This document shows, piece by piece, positions 1 through 9,356 of a stretch of DNA of 64,000 nucleotides. The stretch spans positions 17,267 through 81,266 of the forward strand of contig JAKSMS010000001.1 in NCBI GenBank assembly GCA_024400415.1. Direction: 5' to 3'. The notes beneath the pieces were generated by a model, which saw only the letters and a program-made list of their open reading frames with translations, did not search any database and was not told the DNA's origin. The translations under genes were made by a program, and so were the position numbers. Positions within the stretch are counted from its first letter, which is position 1; every line of letters starts with the position of its first letter. The stretch is from Bacteroidales bacterium (lineage in GTDB: Bacteria; Bacteroidota; Bacteroidia; Bacteroidales; P3).

Positions 1-1
1 C

Positions 2-241
2 AACGACGAGCAGCGAGCCAAACTGACTGCACACTTCCAAAGCCAACCAGAAGACACCACAGACAAAGTCAACGAAGTCCTCGCCATCTATTCCACCCTC
101 AACATTCGTGCTCAAGTAGAACAAGCCATCGACCAAGAATTCGAACTTGCCAAGCAGTTTCTGGCCGAAATACACGTCGACCAAGAGCAGAAAAAACCGC
201 TCCAAACACTCACCCAAATGCTGCTCGGAAGAGAAAAATAA
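2..241 (+). CDS. polyprenyl diphosphate synthase, C-terminal end (partial)
   Basis: The reading frame enters from the left edge and stops at a TAA, giving the last 79 residues of a protein. It is highly helical, with the pattern KVNEVLAIYSTLNIRAQVEQ and a final LLGREK. I recognise this as the C-terminus of Bacteroidetes octaprenyl/heptaprenyl-type polyprenyl synthetases, which typically end in a short helix and a ..REK tail. Full-length enzymes condense isopentenyl diphosphate onto an allylic primer to make the isoprenoid tail of quinones or undecaprenyl carriers, in the cytoplasm. The DDxxD catalytic motifs lie outside the window, so the assignment rests only on the tail. Confidence 0.65.
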   Translation, partial: NDEQRAKLTAHFQSQPEDTTDKVNEVLAIYSTLNIRAQVEQAIDQEFELAKQFLAEIHVDQEQKKPLQTLTQMLLGREK

Positions 242-295
242 TCAAAAAATATGCAAAAAAATGCAAAAAAACTTTCAATATTGAAAATATATTGG

Positions 296-303
296 TAAAT
301 TTG
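296..303 (+). promoter_or_regulatory. Bacteroidetes -7 box (TAAATTTG) for the exb operon
   Basis: TAAATTTG matches the Bacteroidetes primary sigma factor -7 consensus TAnnTTTG. It lies 65 bp before the ExbB start in an AT-rich gap that follows the preceding stop codon. The -33 TTTG is not clear. Confidence 0.6.
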
Positions 304-367
304 CAGAGTTAATAGTGTACAATGAAAAAAACTAACTAATTAATTATTAATAATTTTAAACCAAATC

Positions 368-1198
368 ATGAAAAAAGTATTTGCTTTGATGTCAATAGTA
401 GGCCTATTGGCATTCACCAATTTGAATGGTGTAATGGCTCAGGATGCAGCTGCTGCTCCTGTTGCAGAAGCTACTGAAGCTGTTGCAGAAGAGGCAACCG
501 ACTCTGCAGCTGTTGCTGAAGAAGCAGTTGAAGAAGAACCAGAAGTTGCTGCTGAAGAAGCAGAGCAGTCCTTCCACCAGGTACTCAAAGAGAAGTACAT
601 CCAGGGTGGTGCAGGCTGGATGACCCCAGTGCTCCTCTGCCTCATCTTCGGTCTTGCCCTCGTTATCGAGCGCATCCTCTATCTGAACATGGCTACCACC
701 AATGTTGAGAAGCTCCTCAAAGGCATCGAAGAAAAAGTTGCTAAAGGCGACTACGAAGGTGCTAAGAACGTATGCCGCGATACCCGTGGCCCAGTTGCTT
801 CAATCTTCTACCAGGGTCTTGACCGCGTAAACAACGGCCTCGAAGACGTAGAGAAATCCCTCACCAACTATGGTGGCGTTCAGATGGCTCGCCTCGAGAG
901 CAACCTCACCTGGATCTCCCTGTTCATCGCACTTGCACCTTCATTCGGATTCCTCGGTACCGTTGTTGGTATGGTTGGCGCATTCGATGCTATTGAAGTT
1001 GCTGGCGATATCAGCCCTACAGTTGTTGCCGGTGGTATGAAAGTAGCTCTGTTGACCACCATCTTCGGTCTTATCGTAGCTATCATCCTTCAGATTTTCT
1101 ACAACTATATCCTTACCAAAATCGAGAGCCTCGTTGCCCAGATGGAAGATGGTTCTATCACCTTCATGGACATCCTCGTAAAATACAGCAAGAGATAG
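368..1198 (+). CDS. exbB: MotA/TolQ/ExbB proton channel family protein
   Basis: This inner-membrane proton channel is the ExbB/TolQ part of a complex that uses proton motive force to energise an outer-membrane process through a TonB- or TolA-like partner. The 276 residues start with a signal-like hydrophobic segment ending near residue 24 (MAQ|DAA). An Ala/Glu-rich acidic stretch follows at about residues 25-68, then a membrane helix around 83-103. The channel core is near 180-245, with the typical FLGTVVGMVGAF segment and a last long helix. The acidic N-terminal extension is common in Bacteroidetes ExbB and absent from E. coli ExbB. It is first in an operon with a small membrane protein and two ExbD genes. 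Whether it serves TonB or a Tol/gliding-type function cannot be told here. Confidence 0.9.
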   Translation: MKKVFALMSIVGLLAFTNLNGVMAQDAAAAPVAEATEAVAEEATDSAAVAEEAVEEEPEVAAEEAEQSFHQVLKEKYIQGGAGWMTPVLLCLIFGLALVIERILYLNMATTNVEKLLKGIEEKVAKGDYEGAKNVCRDTRGPVASIFYQGLDRVNNGLEDVEKSLTNYGGVQMARLESNLTWISLFIALAPSFGFLGTVVGMVGAFDAIEVAGDISPTVVAGGMKVALLTTIFGLIVAIILQIFYNYILTKIESLVAQMEDGSITFMDILVKYSKR

Positions 1199-1252
1199 TA
1201 GCATAAGGACTAAGAAGAATTAATCAACAAACCCTTTAAATCCTTAACTATC

Positions 1253-1687
1253 ATGCAAGAAAAAACCAAAAAACTCGTAACCCTCATAATGCTTGCACTG
1301 GCATTAGTGGGAGCGGCTTTGGCTATCGTATTCGCTTTGAACGAAGCCGAAGGTATGTATTGGGCAGCCTACTGGCTCACTGTAGCTCTGTTCGGCGCCG
1401 CATTCGCCCTCATTGCCGTGTTCTTTATTGCAGGTATCTGCAAAGACAAAAAGAAGCTTGTTAAATTCCTGATCGGACTTGTTGCCGTTATTGCAGTTGT
1501 GGTTGTTCTCTACTTCATTGCCCCAGGTATTGGCAATGTTCGTCCTGAAACCATCGCAAAATACGACGTAACCGAAGGCGTTGCCAAATTCGTTGAGGCA
1601 GCCATCTATCTCGTTTACGCCCTCGTTATTGGCGCAGCCCTTTCAATCGTTTACGTAGAGTGCTCAAAGGCATTCAAAAAGAAATAA
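1253..1687 (+). CDS. small four-helix membrane protein in the exb operon
   Basis: This is a 144-residue protein with about four predicted membrane segments (roughly residues 9-29, 36-60, 69-90 and 118-140) and a basic C-terminus ending FKKK. I do not recognise a catalytic motif. It sits between exbB and the first exbD, 54 bp after the former and only 6 bp before the latter, so it is almost certainly co-transcribed. Its position suggests an accessory membrane subunit of the ExbB/ExbD complex, but that is inference from neighbourhood only. Confidence 0.75.
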   Translation: MQEKTKKLVTLIMLALALVGAALAIVFALNEAEGMYWAAYWLTVALFGAAFALIAVFFIAGICKDKKKLVKFLIGLVAVIAVVVVLYFIAPGIGNVRPETIAKYDVTEGVAKFVEAAIYLVYALVIGAALSIVYVECSKAFKKK

Positions 1688-1693
1688 TTCACT

Positions 1694-2278
1694 ATGGCAA
1701 AAAGAAAAACTCCAGGTTTGAATACGAGTTCAATGTCTGATATCTCGTTCCTGCTGTTGGCCTTCTTCCTGATGGTATCCAGCATCAACTCTGATATGGG
1801 TATTGCTCGTAAACTGCCCCCTCCATTGCCACCTACACAAGAAAAACCACCAGAGATTCACCAGCGCAACATCTTCGTTGTGAAGATCAACAGCAAAGAC
1901 CGTCTCCTCTTCGATGGCGAGATTGGAAGAGTTGAAGATCTGCGTGAACGTGCCAAAACATTCCTCAGCAACCCCGACAACCTCCCCAACCTCCCAGAGA
2001 AAGAAGTCGTAGACATTCCTCTGCTTGGCAAGACTGAGGTTTCCAAGGGTGTTATCTCTCTGAGAAATGACCGCGGCACTTCTTGGGACATGTACTTCCA
2101 GGTTCAGAACGAGCTCGCAGGAGCCATCAACGAACTTAAGGATGAAATGTCTTTGGCAAAATTCAGTAAAAAATATGCCGACCTGAAAGACGCACAGCGC
2201 GACGCTATCGACAGAGCGATCCCTGTTGCTATTTCCGAGGCAGAACCAACTAAGGTAGGAGGACAGAACAATGGCTAA
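1694..2278 (+). CDS. exbD: ExbD/TolR family biopolymer transport protein (first copy)
   Basis: The 194-residue protein has the ExbD layout: a short cytoplasmic N-terminus, one membrane helix at about residues 17-34 (SDISFLLLAFFLMV, whose Asp is the conserved proton-path residue) and a periplasmic domain. A Pro-rich link (PPPLPPTQEKPP) follows the helix. It pairs with the upstream ExbB to form the proton-driven motor of the inner membrane. It is longer than the second copy, with an extra internal segment, and the two may form a heteromer. The start is 6 bp after the previous stop, and its 3' end overlaps the next gene by 8 bp. Confidence 0.88.
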   Translation: MAKRKTPGLNTSSMSDISFLLLAFFLMVSSINSDMGIARKLPPPLPPTQEKPPEIHQRNIFVVKINSKDRLLFDGEIGRVEDLRERAKTFLSNPDNLPNLPEKEVVDIPLLGKTEVSKGVISLRNDRGTSWDMYFQVQNELAGAINELKDEMSLAKFSKKYADLKDAQRDAIDRAIPVAISEAEPTKVGGQNNG

Positions 2279-2744
2279 ATTCGCAGGTAAAAACGAAAAA
2301 GAGACCCCAGCACTCAACATGGGATCTATGTCGGATATTATCTTTATGCTCTTGTTCTTCTTCATGGTAATCACCACCATGCGTGAGAGCTCTCTCTACG
2401 TTAAGATTACCGTTCCTAAGGGTACTGAAGTAAGCAAACTCGAAAAGAAGAGCTTGGTAAGCTACATCAATGTAGGTTTCCCAATGCAGGAAATGCAGGC
2501 CCAGTATGGTACTGATGCCCGTATCCAGCTCAACGACCAGATTTCTGACGTGTCAGATATCATCCAGTTCGTAGAGCTTGAGAAAGCTCAGCGTCCAGAA
2601 GAAGACCGACCATTCCTTACCATGGCTATCAAGTCTGATAAGGATGTCAAGATGGGACTTATCTCCGACATTAAGCAGGAACTTCGTACTGCTGGTGCCC
2701 TCAAGATCTTCTACAATGCAGCAAAAGACGGAGCAAGAAAATAA
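2271..2744 (+). CDS. exbD: ExbD/TolR family biopolymer transport protein (second copy)
   Basis: The 157-residue ExbD has a membrane helix at about residues 22-40 (SDIIFMLLFFFMV, with the conserved Asp) and a periplasmic domain ending in an amphipathic helix (MGLISDIKQELRTAGA) typical of the family. The start codon lies inside the end of the first exbD (8-bp overlap), which implies translational coupling. A strong Rho-independent terminator follows directly, so this is the last gene of the operon. Paired, unequal ExbD genes after one ExbB are common in Bacteroidetes. Confidence 0.88.
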   Translation: MAKFAGKNEKETPALNMGSMSDIIFMLLFFFMVITTMRESSLYVKITVPKGTEVSKLEKKSLVSYINVGFPMQEMQAQYGTDARIQLNDQISDVSDIIQFVELEKAQRPEEDRPFLTMAIKSDKDVKMGLISDIKQELRTAGALKIFYNAAKDGARK

Positions 2745-2762
2745 TCCAACTTTGCAATACTC

Positions 2763-2791
2763 AAAGGCCGCAATTATGCGGCCTTTTTTTT
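2763..2791 (+). terminator. Rho-independent terminator of the exb operon
   Basis: A perfect GGCCGCA / TGCGGCC stem with an ATTA loop is followed by eight T residues, 20 bp after the second exbD. Confidence 0.9.
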
Positions 2792-2863
2792 ATTCACATC
2801 AGACAACGAAATAATAACCGCCTTTCGGCGTTATACCTATACTTCAACACACATTCACTCCTC

Positions 2864-3565
2864 ATGTTCCAATTCCGAAAGTTCAGCATCCACGACGATC
2901 AGTCCACTATGAAGGTAGGAACTGACGCCGTACTCCTCGCCACATTGGCCTCCCCAAGCAACAAACCTTACAGCATACTAGACATCGGCACAGGAAGCGG
3001 CGTCATCGCACTCATTCTCGCCCAGCGCTATGCGCTCGCCCAGATAGATGCAATAGACATCGACGCACAATCCATCGCGCAAGCATCCCAGAATTTTTGT
3101 CAAAGTCCCTGGAGTTCTAGGCTCCGAGCTATACTCTGCGACGCACAACAATACCAGACACAATCCCCCTACGACCTCATTGTTAGCAATCCCCCCTACT
3201 TCCAGAACTCACTCAAGGCACCCGATCAACGACGAACTCTAGCACGCCACAACGACACACTCCCCTTCTCACAACTCATCCACAGCGTCAACAGGCTTCT
3301 TGCTCCCGAAGGCACATTCTCATGTATACTCCCCGTCGTAGAATCCTCCATCCTAGTACGCAACGCTCAATCATCAGGCCTGCACCTTGCCAGCATCATC
3401 CACATCCACAACCGACCCGAGAACGACCCTATCAGAACCATTACTACCTTCACACGCCAATCCACGCCTACTGTCGAAGTGAACCACAGCATTCGCAATT
3501 CCGACAACACCTATTCCGACTGGTACCGCCAACTCACATCCGACTTCTACACCCACCTAAGATAA
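2864..3565 (+). CDS. trmN6: tRNA1(Val) (adenine-37-N6)-methyltransferase
   Basis: This 233-residue class I SAM-dependent methyltransferase should methylate N6 of A37 in tRNA-Val. The N-terminal FQFRKFSI...STMKVGTDAVLL segment is the hallmark of the TrmN6/YfiC family. SAM motif I is DIGTGSGVIALILA (about residues 41-54), and the amino-methyltransferase catalytic motif is NPPYF (about residues 109-113). Length agrees with the family. It stands alone between the exb terminator and a decayed gene. It uses fewer G/C-ending codons than neighbouring housekeeping genes, but I see no disruption. Confidence 0.88.
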   Translation: MFQFRKFSIHDDQSTMKVGTDAVLLATLASPSNKPYSILDIGTGSGVIALILAQRYALAQIDAIDIDAQSIAQASQNFCQSPWSSRLRAILCDAQQYQTQSPYDLIVSNPPYFQNSLKAPDQRRTLARHNDTLPFSQLIHSVNRLLAPEGTFSCILPVVESSILVRNAQSSGLHLASIIHIHNRPENDPIRTITTFTRQSTPTVEVNHSIRNSDNTYSDWYRQLTSDFYTHLR

Positions 3566-3577
3566 AAGACGGATAAG

Positions 3578-3787
3578 TCAGCCAAGCGACTCATTATTCA
3601 TACTAAATGGTCTATTCTCCTCAACAGAATTCTCTCGCTACCCTTCCTCTTTGGCTGCTTTGCGACGAGCGTTATAGGCATCATTGATACACTTCTTACT
3701 TCAGTATTTTGAGTATAATGTCTTAGCATAGAACTTGTTACCACATTGTTCACAGACTCTTTCTATTTGAAATTTACTTGCAGGCAT
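3578..3787 (-). pseudogene. remnant of a zinc-ribbon DNA-binding / integrase N-terminus
   Basis: Reading leftwards from an ATG at 3787 gives ERVCEQCGNKFYAKTLYSKY, then a TGA where a cysteine is expected, then SKKCINDAYNARRKAAKEEG and a TAG. The frame remains open past the TAG for 19 more codons. The pattern CxxCGxxFxAxxxxxxYCSxxCxxxxYxxRR is characteristic of the N-terminal zinc ribbon of Bacteroidetes tyrosine recombinases and excisionase-like proteins. The stop replaces the third Cys, consistent with a TGT/TGC to TGA change. The rest of the protein is absent. This looks like the scar of an old mobile element between trmN6 and dnaK. Confidence 0.6.
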
Positions 3788-3916
3788 AAATAAAGTCGAA
3801 AATTATACATGCAGCTAACGCATAAAGTCGTAAATAATTGTGTGGGACAAATATGGGACAAATATAATCAAAAAAAACACTGCTATTAACTCAAAGTATT
3901 CAAAGTATATCAAAAT

Positions 3917-3947
3917 AATAGGTGTAAGCATTTGACTTACACCTATT
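3917..3947 (-). terminator. terminator hairpin after dnaK
   Basis: A perfect 12-bp stem (AATAGGTGTAAG with its complement) has a 7-nt loop. On the minus strand it is followed by a moderate T-rich stretch. It lies 35 bp beyond the dnaK stop. Confidence 0.7.
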
Positions 3948-3981
3948 TAATATTAGATTTGTATTGCTTTGATTTGGTGGA

Positions 3982-5907
3982 TTATTTCACCTCCTCATAG
4001 TCTACGTCAGTAACGTTGTCTTGGCCGTTCTGCTGCTGGTGGGAGTTGCAGTCGCCTTGGCAGTTGGGGTCGCATCCTGGCTGTGGACCTGCCTGACCGG
4101 CTTGCTGCTGTGCCTGGTACATATCCTGGCTGGCTGCCTGCCATGCGGCGTTGATCTTCTCCATAGCGGCGTCGATCTGGGTGCCGTTCTTAGCTGCGTG
4201 GGCTGCCTTGAGCTCGTTGAGGGCGTTCTCGATAGCCTGCTTCTTCTCTGCAGGAATCTTGTCGCCGTACTCTTTGAGGTTCTTCTCGCTCTGGAAAATC
4301 ATGCCGTCGGCGTTGTTGATCTTCTCAATCTCTTCCTTAGCCTTCTTGTCGGCGTCAGCATTGGCCTCTGCCTCTGCCTTCATGCGCTGGATCTCTTCGT
4401 CGGAGAGTCCGCTGGAGGCCTCGATGCGGATGTTCTGGCTCTTTCCGGTGGCCTTGTCGCAAGCGGATACGTTGAGGATACCGTTGGCATCGATATCGAA
4501 GGTTACCTCGATCTGTGGCACTCCGCGTGGTGCTGGTGGGATGCCGGCGAGGTGGAAGCGGCCGATGGTCTTGTTGTCCTTGGCCATTGGGCGCTCGCCC
4601 TGAAGCACGTGGATCTCAACTTCTGGCTGATTGTCGGCTGCGGTGGAGAATACCTGGCTCTTCTTGGTAGGGATGGTGGTGTTGGCGTCGATGAGCTTGG
4701 TCATCACTCCGCCGAGGGTCTCGATACCGAGGCTGAGCGGGGTTACGTCGAGCAGGAGCACGTCCTTTACTTCGCCGGTGAGCACGCCGCCCTGGATGGC
4801 TGCGCCTACTGCTACTACTTCGTCTGGGTTGACGCCCTTGGATGGGGTCTTGCCGAAGAATTTCTCTACGATGGCCTGGATGGCTGGGATACGGGTGGAG
4901 CCGCCTACGAGGATGACCTCGTCGATGTCGCTATTCTGAAGACCGGCATCGCGCATGGCGTTGCGGCATGGCTCGAGAGTGGCCTGGATGAGGTCGTCAC
5001 AGAGCTGCTCGAACTTAGCGCGGGTAAGGGTGCGGACGAGGTGCTGTGGCACGCCGTCGGCCACGGTGATGTATGGAAGGTTGATCTCTGTGCTCTGGCT
5101 GCTTGAGAGCTCGATCTTGGCCTTCTCGGCTGCCTCTTTGAGGCGCTGCATGGCCATTGGGTCTTTACGGAGGTCGATATTCTTCTCGGTCTGGAACTCA
5201 CTGGCGAGCCAGTTGATGATCTTAAGGTCGAAGTCGTCGCCGCCGAGGTGGGTGTTACCGTTGGTGGACTTTACTTCGAATACGCCGTCGCCGAGTTCGA
5301 GGATAGAGATATCGAAGGTGCCGCCGCCGAGGTCGAATACGGCCACTTTCATATCTTTATTCTTCTTGTCGAGACCGTAGGCGAGTGCAGCTGCGGTAGG
5401 CTCATTGACGATGCGGCGAACCTTGAGACCGGCGATTTCGCCAGCCTCCTTGGTGGCCTGGCGCTGTGCATCGTTGAAGTATGCTGGTACGGTGATAACA
5501 GCTTCGGAGATTTCGGTGCCGAGATAGTCTTCGGCGGTCTTCTTCATCTTCTGAAGCACGATGGCGCTGATCTCTTGTGGGGTATAGAGACGGCCGTTGA
5601 TGTCGACGCGTGGGGTGTTGTTGTCGCCCTTAACTACTTTGTAAGGCACTGCGGCAATTTCTTGCTGAACGCGGTCGAAGGTCTCGCCCATGAAGCGCTT
5701 GATTGAATATACGGTGTTGTGAGGGTTGGTGATAGCCTGGCGCTTGGCGGGGTCGCCTACCTTACGGTCGCCGTTCTCCACGAAACCCACGATTGAGGGG
5801 GTGGTGCGGTGTCCTTCGCTGTTGGCGATTACTACAGGCTCGTTGCCTTCCATTACTGATACGCAGGAGTTGGTGGTTCCTAAGTCGATTCCGATGATTT
5901 TACCCAT
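3982..5907 (-). CDS. dnaK: molecular chaperone DnaK (Hsp70)
   Basis: This cytosolic ATP-driven Hsp70 folds nascent and damaged proteins with DnaJ and GrpE. The 641 residues show the N-terminal phosphate loop [11 protein letters not shown] (5-15), the connect and adenosine motifs of the ATPase domain, the [18 protein letters not shown] linker/substrate-binding entry near residue 390, and a Gln/Gly-rich C-terminal tail ending YEEVK. Length is normal. No dnaJ or grpE gene adjoins it here, so it is a single-gene unit. Upstream it has a sigma-54-like -24/-12 element shared with htpG rather than an obvious TAnnTTTG box. Confidence 0.98.
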   Translation of the reverse strand: MGKIIGIDLGTTNSCVSVMEGNEPVVIANSEGHRTTPSIVGFVENGDRKVGDPAKRQAITNPHNTVYSIKRFMGETFDRVQQEIAAVPYKVVKGDNNTPRVDINGRLYTPQEISAIVLQKMKKTAEDYLGTEISEAVITVPAYFNDAQRQATKEAGEIAGLKVRRIVNEPTAAALAYGLDKKNKDMKVAVFDLGGGTFDISILELGDGVFEVKSTNGNTHLGGDDFDLKIINWLASEFQTEKNIDLRKDPMAMQRLKEAAEKAKIELSSSQSTEINLPYITVADGVPQHLVRTLTRAKFEQLCDDLIQATLEPCRNAMRDAGLQNSDIDEVILVGGSTRIPAIQAIVEKFFGKTPSKGVNPDEVVAVGAAIQGGVLTGEVKDVLLLDVTPLSLGIETLGGVMTKLIDANTTIPTKKSQVFSTAADNQPEVEIHVLQGERPMAKDNKTIGRFHLAGIPPAPRGVPQIEVTFDIDANGILNVSACDKATGKSQNIRIEASSGLSDEEIQRMKAEAEANADADKKAKEEIEKINNADGMIFQSEKNLKEYGDKIPAEKKQAIENALNELKAAHAAKNGTQIDAAMEKINAAWQAASQDMYQAQQQAGQAGPQPGCDPNCQGDCNSHQQQNGQDNVTDVDYEEVK

Positions 5908-5981
5908 GATTCTATATTTTTTTATTATTAATTCTTGGTTTTGGTGCTGCCCTTACGTGGGCGCTTTCACTTATAGATATA

Positions 5982-5997
5982 TCAAATCGTGTGCCAA
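5982..5997 (-). promoter_or_regulatory. sigma-54-like -24/-12 promoter of dnaK
   Basis: On the minus strand the sequence is TTGGCAC-ACGAT-TTGA. The RpoN consensus is TGGCAC-N5-TTGC, so the -24 box is perfect, the 5-nt spacer is correct and the -12 box has TTGA instead of TTGC. The same block occurs before htpG. Confidence 0.55.
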
Positions 5998-6018
5998 CTT
6001 GCCAGGAGCACCCGAGCG

Positions 6019-6107
6019 CTGACATTTTGACACGCAAAGTCTGCCATACCGCCAAATATTAGGCTCAATCTGCCGTGAATGTCATTATGTGGTACATTTT
6101 GATGGCA
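6019..6107 (-). promoter_or_regulatory. possible upstream activator sites for dnaK
   Basis: CTGACATTTTGACAC (6019-6033) and ACATTTTGATGGCAG (6093-6107) resemble the perfect dyad CTGCCA-AAA-TGGCAG found upstream of htpG. They lie 20-110 bp upstream of the -24/-12 element, where an enhancer-binding activator would act. The relation is by eye only. Confidence 0.35.
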
Positions 6108-6169
6108 GAGATACAATAATAGCATGCGCACTACGTTATAAATCTAATTAGAAAGCAAAATTATTATTT

Positions 6170-7339
6170 ATGACTAAGAAAATACTTCTTTTGGGATCTG
6201 GCGAACTTGGAAAAGAGTTCGTGATAGCCTGCCAGCGCAAGGGCCAGTATGTGGTGGCTTGCGACTCTTATGCCGGCGCTCCTGCCATGCAGGTGGCAGA
6301 TGAATGCGAGGTGTTCAGCATGCTTGACGGCGACGCTTTGGAGGCTGCCGTAAAAAAGCACAATCCTGATTTGATCGTGCCTGAGATTGAGGCAATCCGC
6401 ACAGAGCGTCTCTATGAATTTGAGAAGCAGGGCATCCAGGTAGTGCCTTCAGCTAAGGCTGTGAACTACACCATGAACCGCAAGGCCATCCGCGAACTGG
6501 CCCATACGGAATTGGGATTGAAAACGGCCAACTACCGCTATGCTGCCACTTATGAGGAGTTTGAAAAGGCTGCCGAAGAGATTGGATACCCATTCATCGT
6601 GAAGCCGCTGATGTCCTCTTCTGGCCACGGCCAGAGCAAAGTGGACAGTCCTGCCGAACTGGCTGAAGCCTGGAAATGTGCTGCCGAGGGCGCACGTGGC
6701 GACATCAAAGAGGTGATTGTTGAGGAATTCATCAAATTTGACAGCGAGATTACCCTGCTTACCGTAACTCAGAAAAACGGCAAGACGCTGTTCTGCCAGC
6801 CTATCGGCCACGTGCAGAAGCATGGCGACTACCGCGAGAGCTTCCAGCCCGCCCCTATCACTCCCGAACAGTTGAAGACTGCCCAGGAGATGGCCGACAA
6901 AGTGACGGCTGCCCTTACCGGTGCCGGCATTTGGGGCGTAGAGTTTTTCTTAAGCGACAAAGAGGGCGTGTACTTCTCGGAGCTGAGCCCACGTCCGCAC
7001 GACACTGGCATGGTGACTCTTGCCGGAACCCAGAACCTAAGCGAATTCGAACTGCATTGCCGCGCTGTATTGGGACTGCCTATTCCTGAAATCACTCAGG
7101 AGCGTATGGGCGCCAGCGCTGTAATCCTGAGCGAGATTGAGAGCCAAGAGAAGCCCCGCTACTCTGGCGAAGAAGAGGTGTGCAAATATTCGAACACCTA
7201 CCTGCGAATCTTTGGCAAGCCCACTACCCGACTGCATCGCAGAATGGGCGTAGTGGTAAGCTATGCGCCACTTGGAGGCGACATCAATGCTTTGAGAGAC
7301 AAGTGCAAGGAGGCGGCCAGTAAGGTAAAAGTGTATTAA
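6170..7339 (+). CDS. purT: formate-dependent phosphoribosylglycinamide formyltransferase
   Basis: PurT makes formyl-GAR from GAR, formate and ATP in purine synthesis, replacing the folate-dependent PurN step. The 389 residues match the family length. The N-terminal nucleotide-binding segment is [12 protein letters not shown] (about 6-17), followed by an ATP-grasp domain with [16 protein letters not shown] near residues 144-159. [16 protein letters not shown] near 269-284 is a strong PurT/PurK signature. It is a single-gene unit between the divergent dnaK promoter region and a bidirectional terminator shared with htpG. Confidence 0.96.
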   Translation: MTKKILLLGSGELGKEFVIACQRKGQYVVACDSYAGAPAMQVADECEVFSMLDGDALEAAVKKHNPDLIVPEIEAIRTERLYEFEKQGIQVVPSAKAVNYTMNRKAIRELAHTELGLKTANYRYAATYEEFEKAAEEIGYPFIVKPLMSSSGHGQSKVDSPAELAEAWKCAAEGARGDIKEVIVEEFIKFDSEITLLTVTQKNGKTLFCQPIGHVQKHGDYRESFQPAPITPEQLKTAQEMADKVTAALTGAGIWGVEFFLSDKEGVYFSELSPRPHDTGMVTLAGTQNLSEFELHCRAVLGLPIPEITQERMGASAVILSEIESQEKPRYSGEEEVCKYSNTYLRIFGKPTTRLHRRMGVVVSYAPLGGDINALRDKCKEAASKVKVY

Positions 7340-7393
7340 ACCTTAACGTTGGCGTTGACCTTGATCTGAACTTGATTGAGGCTAGATAATAAT

Positions 7394-7417
7394 AAGCCCG
7401 ACCGAATGGCCGGGCTT
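7394..7417. terminator. bidirectional terminator between purT and htpG
   Basis: AGCCCGACC-GAAT-GGCCGGGCT forms a 9-bp stem with one mismatch, flanked by A-rich and T-rich sides. It lies between convergent genes. Confidence 0.8.
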
Positions 7418-7444
7418 TATTGTTGTTGATGCCCTAGGTCTTGG

Positions 7445-9316
7445 CTATATCAGCTTGATGCTGCGGGCTATGAAGTCGGTGAGGGCCTGGCCTTTGAGGA
7501 GTCCGTTGGAGAGGAGGGCAAGGTCGGTCATCTGGCTAACGACCTGCTTCTGATGGTCGGCATCTTTGTCTTCGAGAACCTGCTTCATGAGTGGGTGGTT
7601 GATATTCACCACGAGGTTGTACATCTCGGGCATATCGCCATAGAATCCCTGCTGGCCGCTGATGGCGGACATTTCTTTATAGCGGCGCATAAACTCGTTC
7701 TGAGTGATGATCATTGGCTGCTCGTCGGCCTCGAGGCTCTCCATCATGACGGTATATTTCTTGCTGTCGAGGAGACCTTCGATGATAGGTTTGAGGGAGT
7801 CTTGCTCCTCCTTGGTCATAGACTCAGGAATCTTGTCGTCGTGCGGCACCAGTTTGTCGGCGACGTCGGAATCGACGCGGACAAAGCGACACTTCTCTAC
7901 CTTCTGCTCGAGGAGGTTGATGAAGTGGCTGTCGAGCACGCTGTCAAGAAGGAGCACGTCGTAGCCTTTCTCTTTGGCCTTGGCGATGTAGGCATGCTGT
8001 TCTTCGGCGTTGTTGGCGTAGAGGTAGCATACAACCTTGTCTTTGTCGGTCTGGAGGGGTGCAATCTTCTCACGGTAGTCGTCCATAGAGAAGTACTGGC
8101 CTTCGGTGTTCTTGAAGAGGCAGAACTTCTTGGCGCGGTCGTAGAACTTCTCTTCGCTGAGCATGCCGTATTCGATGAAGAGCTTGAGGTCATCCCACTT
8201 CTTCTCGAAATCTTCGCGGTTGTTCTTATAGAGTTCTTCTAGTTTGTCGGCCACTTTCTTGCTGATATGGCTGGAGATCTTCTTGACGTTGCTGTCGCTC
8301 TGAAGGTAGCTGCGGCTGACGTTGAGAGGGATGTCTGGCGAGTCGAGCACACCATGGAGGAGCATAAGATACTCAGGCACAACGCCCTCAACCGAGTCGG
8401 TAACGAACACCTGGTTGCAATAGAGCTGGATCTTGTTGCGAGAGGCGTCGATAGTCTTGTGGACCTTAGGGAAGTAGAGGATGCCGGTGAGGTTGAATGG
8501 GTAGTCTACGTTGAGGTGAATCTGGAAGAGTGGGTCTTCGAAGTTCATGGGATAGAGTTCGTGGTAGAACTTCTGATAGTCTTCGTCTTTCAGTTCTGAT
8601 GGGGTTTTCTTCCAAGCCGGTTCGGTATTGTTGATGATGCGCGGCTGCTTCTTCTCTACGCGTTTGGGGTTACCTTTGTCGTCTTTCTCGGTTTCGGAGT
8701 CTTCCCATACGCTTTCTTCGCCAAAGCGGATGGATACGGGCATGAAACGGCAGTATTTGCGGAGGAGCTCAAGGATGCGGTGCTCTTCTGAGAATTCCTT
8801 GCAGTCTTCGCTCAGATGGAGAATGATGTCGGTGCCGCGCTGCTCTTTAGTGCACTCTTCAAGGGAGAACGATGGGCTGCCGTCGCAGGTCCAATGTACG
8901 GCAGGAGCATCGGTGTAAGACTTGGTAACGATCTCCACCTTGTCGGCAACCATGAATGCGGAATAGAATCCGAGTCCGAAATGTCCGATGAGGTTTTCCT
9001 GTACGTCCTTGTATTTTTCGAGGAAGTCGTTGGCGCCAGAGAAGGCAATCTGGTTGATGTATTTCTCGATCTCGTCAGCACTCATACCGATACCGCGGTC
9101 GGAAATGATGAGTTTGTCGCCGTCGAGCTTCACTTCAACGGTGAGGTCGCCGAGTTCGCCTTTGAATTCGCCACGAGAAGAGAGAGCTTTGAGCTTCTGG
9201 GTGGCGTCGATGGCATTAGAGACGAGCTCACGAAGGAAGATTTCGTGATCGGAATAGAGGAATTTCTTGATGACCGGGAATATATTTTCGGTCGTAACGT
9301 TGATATTGCCTTGCAT
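7445..9316 (-). CDS. htpG: molecular chaperone HtpG (Hsp90)
   Basis: This cytosolic Hsp90 chaperone of the GHKL ATPase family has 623 residues, close to E. coli HtpG. The N-terminal ATP site shows LRELVSNAIDA (about 29-39), SDRGIGM (about 73-79) and HFGLGFYSAFMV (about 112-123). The middle and dimerisation domains follow, with the Bacteroidetes-typical sequence FYGDMPEMYNLVVNINHPLM near 560-580. Like dnaK, it is preceded by a TTGGCAC-N5-TTGA element and an upstream dyad, so the two chaperones probably respond together. It ends facing purT. Confidence 0.97.
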   Translation of the reverse strand: MQGNINVTTENIFPVIKKFLYSDHEIFLRELVSNAIDATQKLKALSSRGEFKGELGDLTVEVKLDGDKLIISDRGIGMSADEIEKYINQIAFSGANDFLEKYKDVQENLIGHFGLGFYSAFMVADKVEIVTKSYTDAPAVHWTCDGSPSFSLEECTKEQRGTDIILHLSEDCKEFSEEHRILELLRKYCRFMPVSIRFGEESVWEDSETEKDDKGNPKRVEKKQPRIINNTEPAWKKTPSELKDEDYQKFYHELYPMNFEDPLFQIHLNVDYPFNLTGILYFPKVHKTIDASRNKIQLYCNQVFVTDSVEGVVPEYLMLLHGVLDSPDIPLNVSRSYLQSDSNVKKISSHISKKVADKLEELYKNNREDFEKKWDDLKLFIEYGMLSEEKFYDRAKKFCLFKNTEGQYFSMDDYREKIAPLQTDKDKVVCYLYANNAEEQHAYIAKAKEKGYDVLLLDSVLDSHFINLLEQKVEKCRFVRVDSDVADKLVPHDDKIPESMTKEEQDSLKPIIEGLLDSKKYTVMMESLEADEQPMIITQNEFMRRYKEMSAISGQQGFYGDMPEMYNLVVNINHPLMKQVLEDKDADHQKQVVSQMTDLALLSNGLLKGQALTDFIARSIKLI

Positions 9317-9356
9317 AGTAGTACTATTTTATTATTATTTCCTACTATGACTATAT

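Noticed and set aside
3578-3787. TGA read as an amino acid in the zinc-ribbon remnant
   Set aside because: TGA is a normal stop in anmK, the SGNH gene and the first chrA; a second stop (TAG) follows, so this is decay.
4021-5106. Long plus-strand open frame opposite dnaK
   Set aside because: It is the antisense frame of dnaK; its Leu/Val-rich text reflects complementary codons.
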